Below are positions 1 through 6,882 of a stretch of DNA of 8,739 nt, in pieces. Under the pieces are notes generated by a model, which searched no databases, was not told the origin of the DNA, and worked only from the letters and a program-made list of their open reading frames with translations. Source of the stretch: Phycisphaerales bacterium (GTDB lineage: Bacteria; Planctomycetota; Phycisphaerae; Phycisphaerales; Phycisphaeraceae); the NCBI GenBank assembly GCA_012031455.1, contig JAAUTM010000034.1:1-8739 (forward strand), in the 5' to 3' direction. How positions within the stretch are numbered: position 1 is the first letter of the stretch; each line of letters opens with the position of its first letter. The position numbers and the translations under genes were made by a program.

Positions 1-527
1 ATGGCCCCCCACACCTGACCAGCGTCCCTCAATACCATTCTTGAATAATGAGTCAGGGTGCCATGCACTGCCACGATCCTTCTCAGTCCCGACACGTTTT
101 CATTGATCAGGGTCAAGCCCTTGCCATCGGCGGTGATCGTGAATGGCTCGAAATCCAGTTTGATACAATACACCCCCGGGGCCACATCAAAGGCAGGTTC
201 CCACTTGGTATTGACCGGGTTGCTGCCATCGATAACAGCACCAGGCTGACCTTCGAGGATCAACGGCTTGCCGAACTCGCCACCACGTTTGAATTTCACC
301 CGTTCTTGATACACACCTGGTGAAACAAGGACGGTGTCCCCGGCTCCTGCAAGGTCCAATGCCGACTGGATCGTCCGCAGCGGACGCTCTGCCGAGCCAT
401 CACCATTGTTCGTGCCATTCACGGAGACCTGGAGTACGCGGGCGTGCGTTGCTGAGAAAAGCATAAGTATCGCAACCATTACCACCAGCCATTTTAGAGG
501 CGAATATGGAACCATGAGTCGTTGCAT
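1..527 (-). CDS. Exported beta-helix protein, copy 1 (partial, frameshifted)
   Basis: This is the 5' part of a gene that continues beyond the left edge of the window. The ATG at 527 follows AGGAG with a 7-base gap, the same leader and start arrangement as copy 2. Residues 1-29 are a signal peptide (basic start, hydrophobic stretch, end at SATHA). Residues about 35-80 match the DUF1565-type start of right-handed beta-helix proteins (NGDGS, RPLRTIQSALDLAGAGDTV, GVYQERV). The frame matches copy 2 up to E143. After this the copy 2-like sequence (KRV, then WHPDSLFKNGIEGRW) continues in another frame, which is open to position 1. The break lies in the A4 run (plus-strand T4, 97-100), one base short of an intact frame. 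It is probably a surface or periplasmic polysaccharide-active or binding protein. No catalytic assignment is possible. It may be a recent pseudogene or a consensus error. Confidence 0.8.
   Translation of the reverse strand, partial: MQRLMVPYSPLKWLVVMVAILMLFSATHARVLQVSVNGTNNGDGSAERPLRTIQSALDLAGAGDTVLVSPGVYQERVKFKRGGEFGKPLILEGQPGAVIDGSNPVNTKWEPAFDVAPGVYCIKLDFEPFTITADGKGLTLINENVSGLRRIVAVHGTLTHYSRMVLRDAGQVWGA
253..329 (-). repeat. 77-base tract identical to 2207-2283
   Basis: Every base of this tract is identical to 2207-2283 in the second beta-helix gene, whereas codons on both sides carry frequent synonymous differences. It codes for the segment from LVSPGVYQERV to PLILE. Local gene conversion or recombination between the tandem copies would explain it. 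Confidence 0.8.
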
Positions 528-534
528 AAGATCA

Positions 535-539
535 CTCCT
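535..539 (-). promoter_or_regulatory. Ribosome binding site of beta-helix copy 1
   Basis: AGGAG on the minus strand lies 7 bases before the ATG at 527. The block AGGAGTGATCTTATGCA is identical before copy 2, which supports both chosen starts. Confidence 0.7.
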
Positions 540-647
540 AAAGAAGGTGGACTTAACGTATCGAGATAAAGGGAGATACTTTGTAAGATGCATAGCAATC
601 CTGATTGATTCGATGATTTGATACAGTGGGACCTGAATCTTACGCGT

Positions 648-2481
648 TTAATGTTTCAGGGGATCCGGGGCGTTCGAAGCCAAAGGCCAGAAGCCCGCAG
701 GGATCAGGCCGGGGATCGCCTCCGGTTTACGGGGAACCTGTGGCATCGGCTCGCCATAGGAGAGGGCGCCCACATCCGGAGCTTCGCCGGTGAAATATCC
801 GGGACCAGCACCGGGCAACTTGCCATCATGAATCTTGGAAAGATCGATACCACGTTTTGCGGGCCGGGCTGTCGGCAGTAAGTCGGAAATCCCGTTGTTC
901 ATAATTCTCGATGAACAGGCCCACCGGGCCTTCATGCCAAAGACTGTGCTGCTCTTTACCCAATCGCCTGGCCAGTTCAATCCCATCTTTCCACTTGTCG
1001 GATTCCGCCATTAGGACAAAGACGTTGTAGTCGCTATTCCAGTTAGGCTCCATGGACTCCAGATTGCCCCACCATCGGCCCGTCAGAAACAGGTTGTTGT
1101 AGAATTGGTAACCGGGTACACCATAACCCTGGATTTTATTATCATGGATGGCCGCCCACGATGTACTTGTATTATGGTAGATGAAGGCTTGGGCATGTCG
1201 AAGCGTTCTTCCGCCGCCAAAGTTACGAATATCCTCATTGTTGTTAATAAATACATTACGATAAACATAAAGTGGACCTTTTTCGATGCCCTTGATACGA
1301 ATTGCTTTACCTGAATTGATCACCATATTGTGATGCCAATGGCAGTCAATAGCACCGCTGTTGGGTTCCAAGGCGTCATCAATAACCCCGATCACCAGAT
1401 TATGATGAACTCGGAGAGCTCGGTTAAACTCAAGGTTGGTATCACCCGCATCCGTATCGTCATCTTCATCAGAAGATAACACTTTCGAATTCTGGTCGTG
1501 AATGCCGTTCCAATGAACATCGATGGTATTGTCATGAATATCGTGGCCACCGATGGTGCAATGAACATTGATCCCGTGACGGTCCTTGAATCCAGCCTTC
1601 TTTTGGGTGTTCCAATAATCCCGGCGATGCGCCACTTTTTTCTTAGGGTCAAGAGGAGCAAGCGTATTAAGTGTGATGTAGTTAAAGCGAACCGTGCAAC
1701 GATCGCTTCCTTCGTGCAGCCAAATGCCGAAATCGTGGAAGATACGGCAGTGCTCCACGACCGTCCCCAGCGAGCGACTGACAAATACACCATATGAACC
1801 ATTGCGTGTTTCCAAGCCGCGCACCACCACTCGATCCACCCCTTCCACCAGCACCACCGGTTCTTTGGGAGCAAATGTACAGGTCATCTGGCGCGGGTCT
1901 TTCATCCCATCAAAGCGGATGATCAGGTCTTGGGTTTTATGCCGCCACATGGTCAAAGCGCCCACGCCTATCCAGCGTCCCTCAATGCCATTCTTGAATA
2001 ATGCATCCGGGTGCCAATTGGCTCCGCGGTAGTCGGGAGCATCGACCCGCTTTTCATCCAGTAGGGCCACACCCTTTCCATCAGCGGTGATCGTGAACGG
2101 CTCAAAATCCAGTTTGATACGATAGACACCCGGTGCTACGTCAAATGCAGGTTCCCATTTGGTATTGACCGGGTTGCTACCATCTATAACAGCACCAGGC
2201 TGCCCCTCGAGGATCAACGGCTTGCCGAACTCGCCACCACGTTTGAATTTCACCCGTTCTTGATACACACCTGGTGAAACAAGAACGGTATCCCCCGCTC
2301 CTGCAAGGTCCAATGCTGACTGGATCGTGCGCAGCGGACGCTCCTCTGAGCCATCACCATTGCTGGTGCCTGTCATCGAGACGTGGAGCAGCCGGGCATG
2401 CGATACAGAGACCAATATCAACACCCCAACCAGTGTGGCCAGAACTTGAATCGGTGTGGCTGAAATTCTGAAACGATGCAT
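648..2481 (-). CDS. Exported right-handed beta-helix protein, copy 2 (frameshift near 3' end)
   Basis: The start is ATG at 2481 with AGGAG 7 bases upstream; an upstream in-frame start at 2502 lacks this site. Residues 1-29 form a signal peptide ending VSVSHA. Residues 35-80 are the DUF1565-like entry segment. From about residue 205 to 470, repeated short strands with Asn/His/Gly turns (HCRIFHDFGIW, GGHDIHDNTIDVHWNGIHD, HHNLVIGVIDDA, YRNVFINNNEDI, FYNNLFL) indicate a parallel beta-helix as in pectate-lyase-like folds. The first frame stops at 826 after 551 residues, but family-like sequence (KRGIDLSK, GEAPDVGALSYGEPMP) continues in another frame to TAA at 648. Removing one A from the A4 run (plus-strand T4, 855-858) joins them into about 610 residues. 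An acidic loop (SSDEDDDTDAGD, residues 336-347) may bind metal. It is probably glycan-active or glycan-binding; no catalytic residues can be assigned. It is the first gene of a tandem minus-strand pair. Confidence 0.85.
2207..2283 (-). repeat. 77-base tract identical to 253-329
   Basis: This is the partner of the identical tract in copy 1. It covers the most conserved part of the DUF1565-like segment. Confidence 0.8.
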
Positions 2482-2488
2482 AAGATCA

Positions 2489-2493
2489 CTCCT
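2489..2493 (-). promoter_or_regulatory. Ribosome binding site of beta-helix copy 2
   Basis: AGGAG on the minus strand lies 7 bases before the ATG at 2481. It fixes the start there rather than at 2502. Confidence 0.7.
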
Positions 2494-2550
2494 GTCAGAC
2501 AATGAAGAATCATCTAGATTAAAAATTCATGGAACAGATACCCTAAATCC

Positions 2551-2578
2551 ATTGTACCTGAATTTCGATTTGGCACAA
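2551..2578 (-). promoter_or_regulatory. Putative promoter of the beta-helix genes
   Basis: On the minus strand, TTGTGC (2573-2578) and TACAAT (2551-2556) are 16 bases apart, resembling a sigma-70 -35/-10 pair. A start near 2544 would give a leader of roughly 60 bases before the ATG at 2481. The -10 is good and the -35 only partly matches. Confidence 0.35.
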
Positions 2579-2866
2579 GTGATTCTGCAGCTATTATTAT
2601 GATTGTATTCCGTCTGTGGATATTTGTCATTGATACGTTATTAGAGGATAAAAAGCAGTTAAATTGTTGTTTTAAGGTGTTATTTGTAATGGAGAAACCA
2701 GACACTTGACGCTTGAACCATCCATGTGGACCATTTTGGCGTTAATTGGTTCACTGAAGGTTTGCATTTGCAATTGTGATGAGATATCGTTAAAAGTGCT
2801 TATAAGGAAGCGGGATTAATCTCTGGAACCTCAAACAAGAATGCAAGTGCTAATCGCTAGACAAAC

Positions 2867-2880
2867 TTGTATGAATACAA
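2867..2880. promoter_or_regulatory. 14-base palindrome, candidate operator
   Basis: TTGTAT-GA-ATACAA has perfect 6-base arms. It lies about 190 bases before the sulfatase gene in the divergent region. The size and symmetry suit a dimeric repressor site, but no regulator gene is present in the window, so the function is inferred. Confidence 0.3.
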
Positions 2881-3068
2881 CTTAAGATGTAATTATAGTT
2901 TGATTGTTGATCGTAGAAACCTGAAAATGGCTGTAATTAATTGCACCATCGATGAGAATGATTACCATCCCAGCGCACTGTATTAACCTATGTAAAGAAG
3001 AAGCCGGTGGATCATACGAGCGAATCGCACGAGTCCAAATAATAACTACACTTTCATAAGGATGATGT

Positions 3069-4376
3069 ATGGCAACTGCTACCACTCGACCCAATGTGCT
3101 CGTAATCATTTCCCATGACACAGGCAGTCATCTGGGTTGCTATGGGATTGACCAAGTCCACAGTCCCAACCTGGATCAGCTTTCCAAGGAAGGTGTGCGT
3201 TTCACCCGTTTCTTTGCGACCGGGGCCATGTGCAGTCCCAGTCGAGCATGTATGTTTTCCGGCTTGTATCCGCAACGCAATGGTGTGATGGGTCTGGCTC
3301 ATGGGCCATGGTGGTGGCAGTACCATGATCCAACTTGTCACATTTCCTACCATTTCCGAAGGGCTGGATATAAAACAGTAGCTGCGGGTGTTGTTCATGA
3401 AATTGATTTCCATGATAATATCGAAACCCTTGGTTTTGATCAGTACATGAGTGGGGATCATTGTTCGGATATTTTAAACAATGTATGTCCAAAGCTGAGG
3501 GAGTTGGCCAAAGAGAACAAGCCCTTTTATTTCCAGGTGGGAACCAATGCCACCCATCATCCATATTTAGTGGATGGTGCCAAACCCTATACCGACAAGG
3601 GTGTGTATATTCCACCTCAGTATGTTGATAATCAGGCTGCACAAATTGAATTCTCGGGTCTGCAAGGCAGCGTGGCACGCCTTGATCAAACCATTGGTCA
3701 GATTTTGAAGACGCTTGATGAAACCGGTCTGGCGGATAATACAATTGTTGTTTACACCGTCGATCATGGTATTCCGTATCCACGTGCCAAAACAACGCTT
3801 TATGATCCCGGCATCATCACTGCACTGCTTGTCCGCTGGCCTGCCGGGGGAATCCCTGCCAATCAGGTATGCGATCATCTTGAAAGCAATGTGGATATGA
3901 CACCTACCCTGCTTGAATTGGCGGGACTACCAATACCCGATGGACTGGATGGCAAGAGTTTTTCCAACTCTTGCACAAATCCCAAAACCCCAGGCGGGCG
4001 ATCCACCATTTTTTCCGAACACACCCATAACGGACTGAGTTCCGATATCCGCTGCCTGCGAACAGATCGATGGAAACTGATCTTTAATTTTTCGCCCTCT
4101 CGGAAAATTAAACTGCCGATCGCTCTTGGTGGGAAGGAAAATGTCATGACTGGTAGGGATGGTGTGCTCCCGTTTGTAGAATTGTATGATTTGGCATCAG
4201 ATCCATTGGAATACAACAACCTGGCGGATGTGCTCGAACATCAGGCCATACTCAAACAATTGTCCACAGAGTTGATGGCTCACCTACGCAGGGTTCAGGA
4301 TCCCATTCTTGCGAATCCACTGGCATGGCCCTATTACCAACGTGCCATTGCTACGGTCAACGGCTTGGCAGAATGA
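3069..4376 (+). CDS. Sulfatase, N-sulfoglucosamine sulfohydrolase (SGSH)-like
   Basis: This 435-residue type I sulfatase hydrolyses a sulfate ester or N-sulfate on a sugar. The signature CSPSR (55-59) marks Cys55 for conversion to formylglycine by a maturase not encoded here. The metal-site start is SHDTGSHLGCYG (15-26). The segments SRACMFSGLYPQRNGVMGL, GVVHE (108-111 region), THHPY (162-166) and YTVDHGIPYPRAKTTLYDPG (229-248) align by eye with human SGSH, including the GIPxP...TxLYxPG block. The C-terminus has the usual ELYDLASDPLEYNNLAD. Start: AAGGA six bases upstream, with an in-frame TGA just before the site. No signal peptide is visible, which is unusual for sulfatases and suggests cytoplasmic action on imported sugar. 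The gene is intact and is followed 84 bases later by a glycosidase gene, probably in one operon. The exact substrate is unknown. Confidence 0.9.
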   Translation: MATATTRPNVLVIISHDTGSHLGCYGIDQVHSPNLDQLSKEGVRFTRFFATGAMCSPSRACMFSGLYPQRNGVMGLAHGPWWWQYHDPTCHISYHFRRAGYKTVAAGVVHEIDFHDNIETLGFDQYMSGDHCSDILNNVCPKLRELAKENKPFYFQVGTNATHHPYLVDGAKPYTDKGVYIPPQYVDNQAAQIEFSGLQGSVARLDQTIGQILKTLDETGLADNTIVVYTVDHGIPYPRAKTTLYDPGIITALLVRWPAGGIPANQVCDHLESNVDMTPTLLELAGLPIPDGLDGKSFSNSCTNPKTPGGRSTIFSEHTHNGLSSDIRCLRTDRWKLIFNFSPSRKIKLPIALGGKENVMTGRDGVLPFVELYDLASDPLEYNNLADVLEHQAILKQLSTELMAHLRRVQDPILANPLAWPYYQRAIATVNGLAE

Positions 4377-4397
4377 TATATTTCAGCTTCCAATGTT

Positions 4398-4412
4398 ACT
4401 GCGTATTGCAGT
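4398..4412 (+). other. Small hairpin between sulfatase and glycosidase genes
   Basis: ACTGC-GTATT-GCAGT forms a perfect 5-base-pair stem with a 5-base loop. No T-run follows, so it is a poor intrinsic terminator. It may affect mRNA processing or may be chance. Confidence 0.2.
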
Positions 4413-4460
4413 TATCGACCTATTGCATTAACCAGGATCATGCTGCGAGGTTTTTTCGCT

Positions 4461-6033
4461 ATGACATCTAACACCAATCTGATTGATTCCAGAGCACCGA
4501 ACCACAAAAGGGGGATTCCCTGTTTTGCGGAAGTTGGCGGCCATCCGCGATTGATAGTCGATGGTTCTCCCTTTGTGGCCTTGACTGCGGAAATTGGCTG
4601 GTGGGACCTGATCTATGGCCAATACCACCAGACTCTGAATGTCTATGATCATCTATACCCGCGCGGCAAGTATGAACCTCAATACCCTGAAGGTTCCCAT
4701 CAAGTGGTCCATGGTGGAGCCTGAGCCGGGAGTTTACGATTTTTCCTATGTGGATCATGTCCTGCAACTTGCCCGACAACATGGATTGAAACTGATCCTC
4801 TGCTGGTTCGGTCATTATGGCAGCAGCAATGGAAATATCTATCGTAATATGACCGGGGAAGTCTATGCGCCGATGTATGTGATTGAGGATGATCAGACTT
4901 ACCCCCGCGCTATTGATGTGCAGGGCCGGGTTCACCACAATGCAATTTCGTATGCCTACCAGCCGATTGTGGATGTCGAGACCAAAGCCTTTTGTGCCTT
5001 CATGAGACATATCAAGGAGGTCGATGATGGGACATACACAGTTGTAATGATTCAGGTAGAAAATGGAAATATCTGTTTTTGGAGGCGAGTGGACAACCGC
5101 CTGCATTGGCGCGATTATGCCCCCGCTGCTCTGGAAGCCTACAACACCGGTGGCTTTAAAGAGGATCTGTCCTTCAGTGCCTGGTTGATGGCTGAAAAAT
5201 GGATCAAGCCCCTCACCAATGCGGGCAAGGCTATCTACCCATTGCCTTTTTTTGTGAATTTTGTGAATGTTCTGCTTCGCGATTGTATTGTGGGTGGGTC
5301 TGCTGGTGAAGATGTAGCAACCTATCTTAAGCACTGTCCCTCGATTGATTTCTGTGGGGCAAACATGTATGTCCGGGGTCAGGGCAATTCCAACATCCTT
5401 CGTATGGCTCTGAATCGGTATCTTGTCGGACGCAACATCCCCGCAATCACCGAAACCAACAGCGATACAAGTCCCATGGCCTCCCGCGTTGCCTACCTTG
5501 CCATCGGGGAGTATGGAGTCCCCATTTTTGCCCCCTGGGCCTTGAATACATCCTATCCCACGCCGCATAAACCTTATGTCCTTCCGGACGGCTCAATAGC
5601 CAATGGTGCCCGTCAACTTGCTACTTGCTATCGTTCGTTACAGATGGCTCTGCCTTTAATTGCAAAGTATTCGCGTACCAATCAATTAAAAGTATTCATG
5701 TCGCATGAGCCTGGCCAGAAGTTTTCCATGCGGGCAGATCTCTGCGGCACTTATGTGGCGGTCGAAGGTGAAGATATTGGACAGGCCCTTGTCATACAGA
5801 CCCAAAGTCATGAATACTACATGATCGGATATGCCTGCAATATCAGCATTCAAAATGATCAGTTACGCTGGCCCATGATCAAGCAGGTTTCTGCTGAACA
5901 TGGAATCTATGATGATCAAGGATGGAATCCCAAAGGCCACGTTCGCTATGTCATCGATCAGTCGCTGAATCAGATTCGTATCACCATGACTGAGCCACAG
6001 GTTGTACGGGTTGTCATGCCTCAACCATCATGA
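4461..6033 (+). CDS. GH35/GH42-like beta-galactosidase with DUF5597-like end (frameshifted)
   Basis: Read as one gene, this is about 523 residues with no signal peptide. ATG at 4461 has GAGG 10 bases upstream; ATG at 4440 is possible but poorly spaced from a site. The first frame carries RLIVDGSPFVALTAEIG, the usual entry strand of these TIM-barrel enzymes, and runs on to 4724. The continuation (RAASMNLNTLKVPIKW, EPEPGVYDFSYVDHVLQLAR, GLKLILCWFG) lies in another frame, which opens at 4639. Dropping one C of the CCC at 4658-4660 joins them as YDHLYRAASMNLNTL. The nucleophile candidate is Glu331 in ITETN (codon 5452-5454). The acid/base motif, normally VENE, reads VENG (codons 5056-5067). The tail (GQALVIQTQSHEYYMIGYA) resembles DUF5597. 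It likely removes a beta-linked sugar from oligosaccharides released or desulfated by neighbouring proteins. Substrate and activity are uncertain. Confidence 0.8.
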
Positions 6034-6104
6034 GTGGTCAACATTTATACTTCCTATCTGAGGCATTGGGGCGTAGCTTAACTGCTGGGTTGATTCCATT
6101 TGCA

Positions 6105-6131
6105 TTCAAGCTAACTTGAAAAGCATTCAAG
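6105..6131. terminator. Alternative hairpins between convergent genes
   Basis: TTCAAG-CTAA-CTTGAA (6105-6120) forms a perfect 6-base-pair stem. CTTGAA-AAGCA-TTCAAG (6115-6131) uses the same middle arm for a competing stem. It lies between the converging glycosidase and coiled-coil genes, and the latter's TGA stop (6127-6129) sits inside the structure. No strong T-run is present, so termination is tentative. Confidence 0.35.
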
Positions 6132-6818
6132 TTTGCCGAAGCGCCAGGATCAATTCCACTTTGCCCACATGTTCGTGAAGCTCGCCAGCGATCGCAGCTG
6201 GAGCCAAACCCCTGTCCGCCAGCAGGTACACCTGCAATGCCAACGGGTCGGGGTCGTCCGCACGGTTCGCATTTAACGCATTGCTAAGTCCATGCTTCGT
6301 GCCTGCGTCAGCATTAGACATCGCATTGTCCGAATCTTCGGCAGGCATATCATCGCTGCCATGTCCCTGGGGCGATGATTGCTTGGCAATCCCCCCTGTT
6401 TGCATCTCTTCCAGCCGTTTGAGCCTTTGATCCGCTTCCTTAATTAATTGTTCCAAGTGCGCAGCCTTAGCATCCAGTTGAGCGCTGACCTGCCGGGCCA
6501 TCTGCTGTATTTCCACCATGACCTGTTCCATGTCCGTGTTCAAAGCCCGCATTTGCCGCTGCTTTTCCATCGATTCATGCACACTCAGCCGGGTCGGCGC
6601 AGGCTGCTTACCCCTCCGCCGCAACCGTCCCATCAAAATATCATCACCATCGCGATGCCAGCCACCAGCATCACATCCGGCAAACCCAGTTCCGTGAGCA
6701 CATTGGCCAGCAGCGGATTCGGCATAGCTATTACGGTGGATGCACTGTCTTGCACCCATGCCTCGCTATTCTGAACAAGGTTGTTGACATCGGCTGTAAA
6801 CAATGATGTAGCTTTCAT
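6127..6818 (-). CDS. Membrane-anchored coiled-coil protein (frame interrupted)
   Basis: From ATG at 6818 (a TTG at 6857 is an alternative), the first frame gives a short N-terminus and a hydrophobic segment, LPDVMLVAGIAMVMIF (about 46-61), then stops at 6633. The next frame supplies the expected basic flank GRLRRRGKQ, a long heptad-rich coiled coil (MEQVMVEIQQMARQVSAQLDAKAAHLEQLIKEADQRLKRLEE, written here as one region), a Ser/Asp-rich linker and a C-terminal helix pair ending KVELILALRQT. Adding one base to the T4 run (plus-strand A4, 6635-6638) yields a 230-residue protein. This order resembles proteins I associate with Planctomycetota: one membrane anchor, then a coiled coil and a possible HTH-like tail. 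Alternatively, two genes overlap as TGATG with translational coupling, the second starting at 6633. The function is unknown. It is divergent from tilS and convergent with the glycosidase. Confidence 0.65.
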
Positions 6819-6834
6819 GATGCGATTTTTCAAG

Positions 6835-6846
6835 ACCGGCACCGGT
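6835..6846. promoter_or_regulatory. Inverted repeat in the tilS divergent spacer
   Basis: ACCGG-CA-CCGGT has perfect 5-base arms and lies between the divergent coiled-coil and tilS genes. It is close to the putative tilS -35, so it could be an operator. It could also be chance in GC-rich sequence. Confidence 0.25.
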
Positions 6847-6876
6847 TGGCTGTCCAAGCAATGATACGGTTATGAT
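6846..6876 (+). promoter_or_regulatory. Putative tilS promoter
   Basis: TATGAT (6871-6876) is a good -10 match. TTGGCT (6846-6851) is a possible -35 with a long 19-base gap. A start about seven bases after the -10 would fall on the ATG at 6883, which would make the transcript leaderless. Confidence 0.35.
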
Positions 6877-6882
6877 CGGTGC

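Larger units (their letters stand above)
2482..3068. other. Long AT-rich divergent intergenic region
   Basis: This region of 587 bases separates the minus-strand beta-helix pair from the plus-strand sulfatase gene. No open frame here resembles a protein I recognise. The short frames at 2514-2705 and 2882-3121 have no convincing start site, and the latter runs antisense into the sulfatase start. The region is clearly AT-richer than its neighbours. It contains a promoter-like pair toward copy 2, a 14-base palindrome, a 7-base inverted repeat (2714-2720 and 2747-2753) and two TGTAATTA direct repeats (2888-2895 and 2932-2939). It most likely holds both promoters and their regulator sites. Confidence 0.6.

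Noticed and set aside
48..323. Open plus-strand frames over the beta-helix genes
   Set aside because: They lie antisense to well-supported beta-helix coding sequence, and their translations are not protein-like.
97..858. Programmed ribosomal frameshifting in the beta-helix genes
   Set aside because: The two copies would need opposite shifts (-1 and +1) at different places in the protein, and no consistent downstream stimulator was seen.
1..2481. Insertion sequence or transposon explaining the duplication
   Set aside because: No transposase frame, terminal inverted repeats or target duplications are visible around either copy.
2514..2705. A 63-residue minus-strand frame upstream of beta-helix copy 2
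   Set aside because: It is AT-rich, has no ribosome binding site and no recognisable motif, and it overlaps the putative promoter.
2882..3121. A 79-residue minus-strand frame overlapping the sulfatase start
   Set aside because: It is antisense to the sulfatase coding start, lies in regulatory sequence and has no family resemblance.
3202..3795. A 197-residue minus-strand frame within the sulfatase gene
   Set aside because: It is antisense to the intact sulfatase and rich in His, Trp and Cys in an unnatural way.
4468..5568. A long 366-residue minus-strand frame
   Set aside because: It is the exact antisense of the glycosidase, which carries all recognisable motifs. Its own translation has none.
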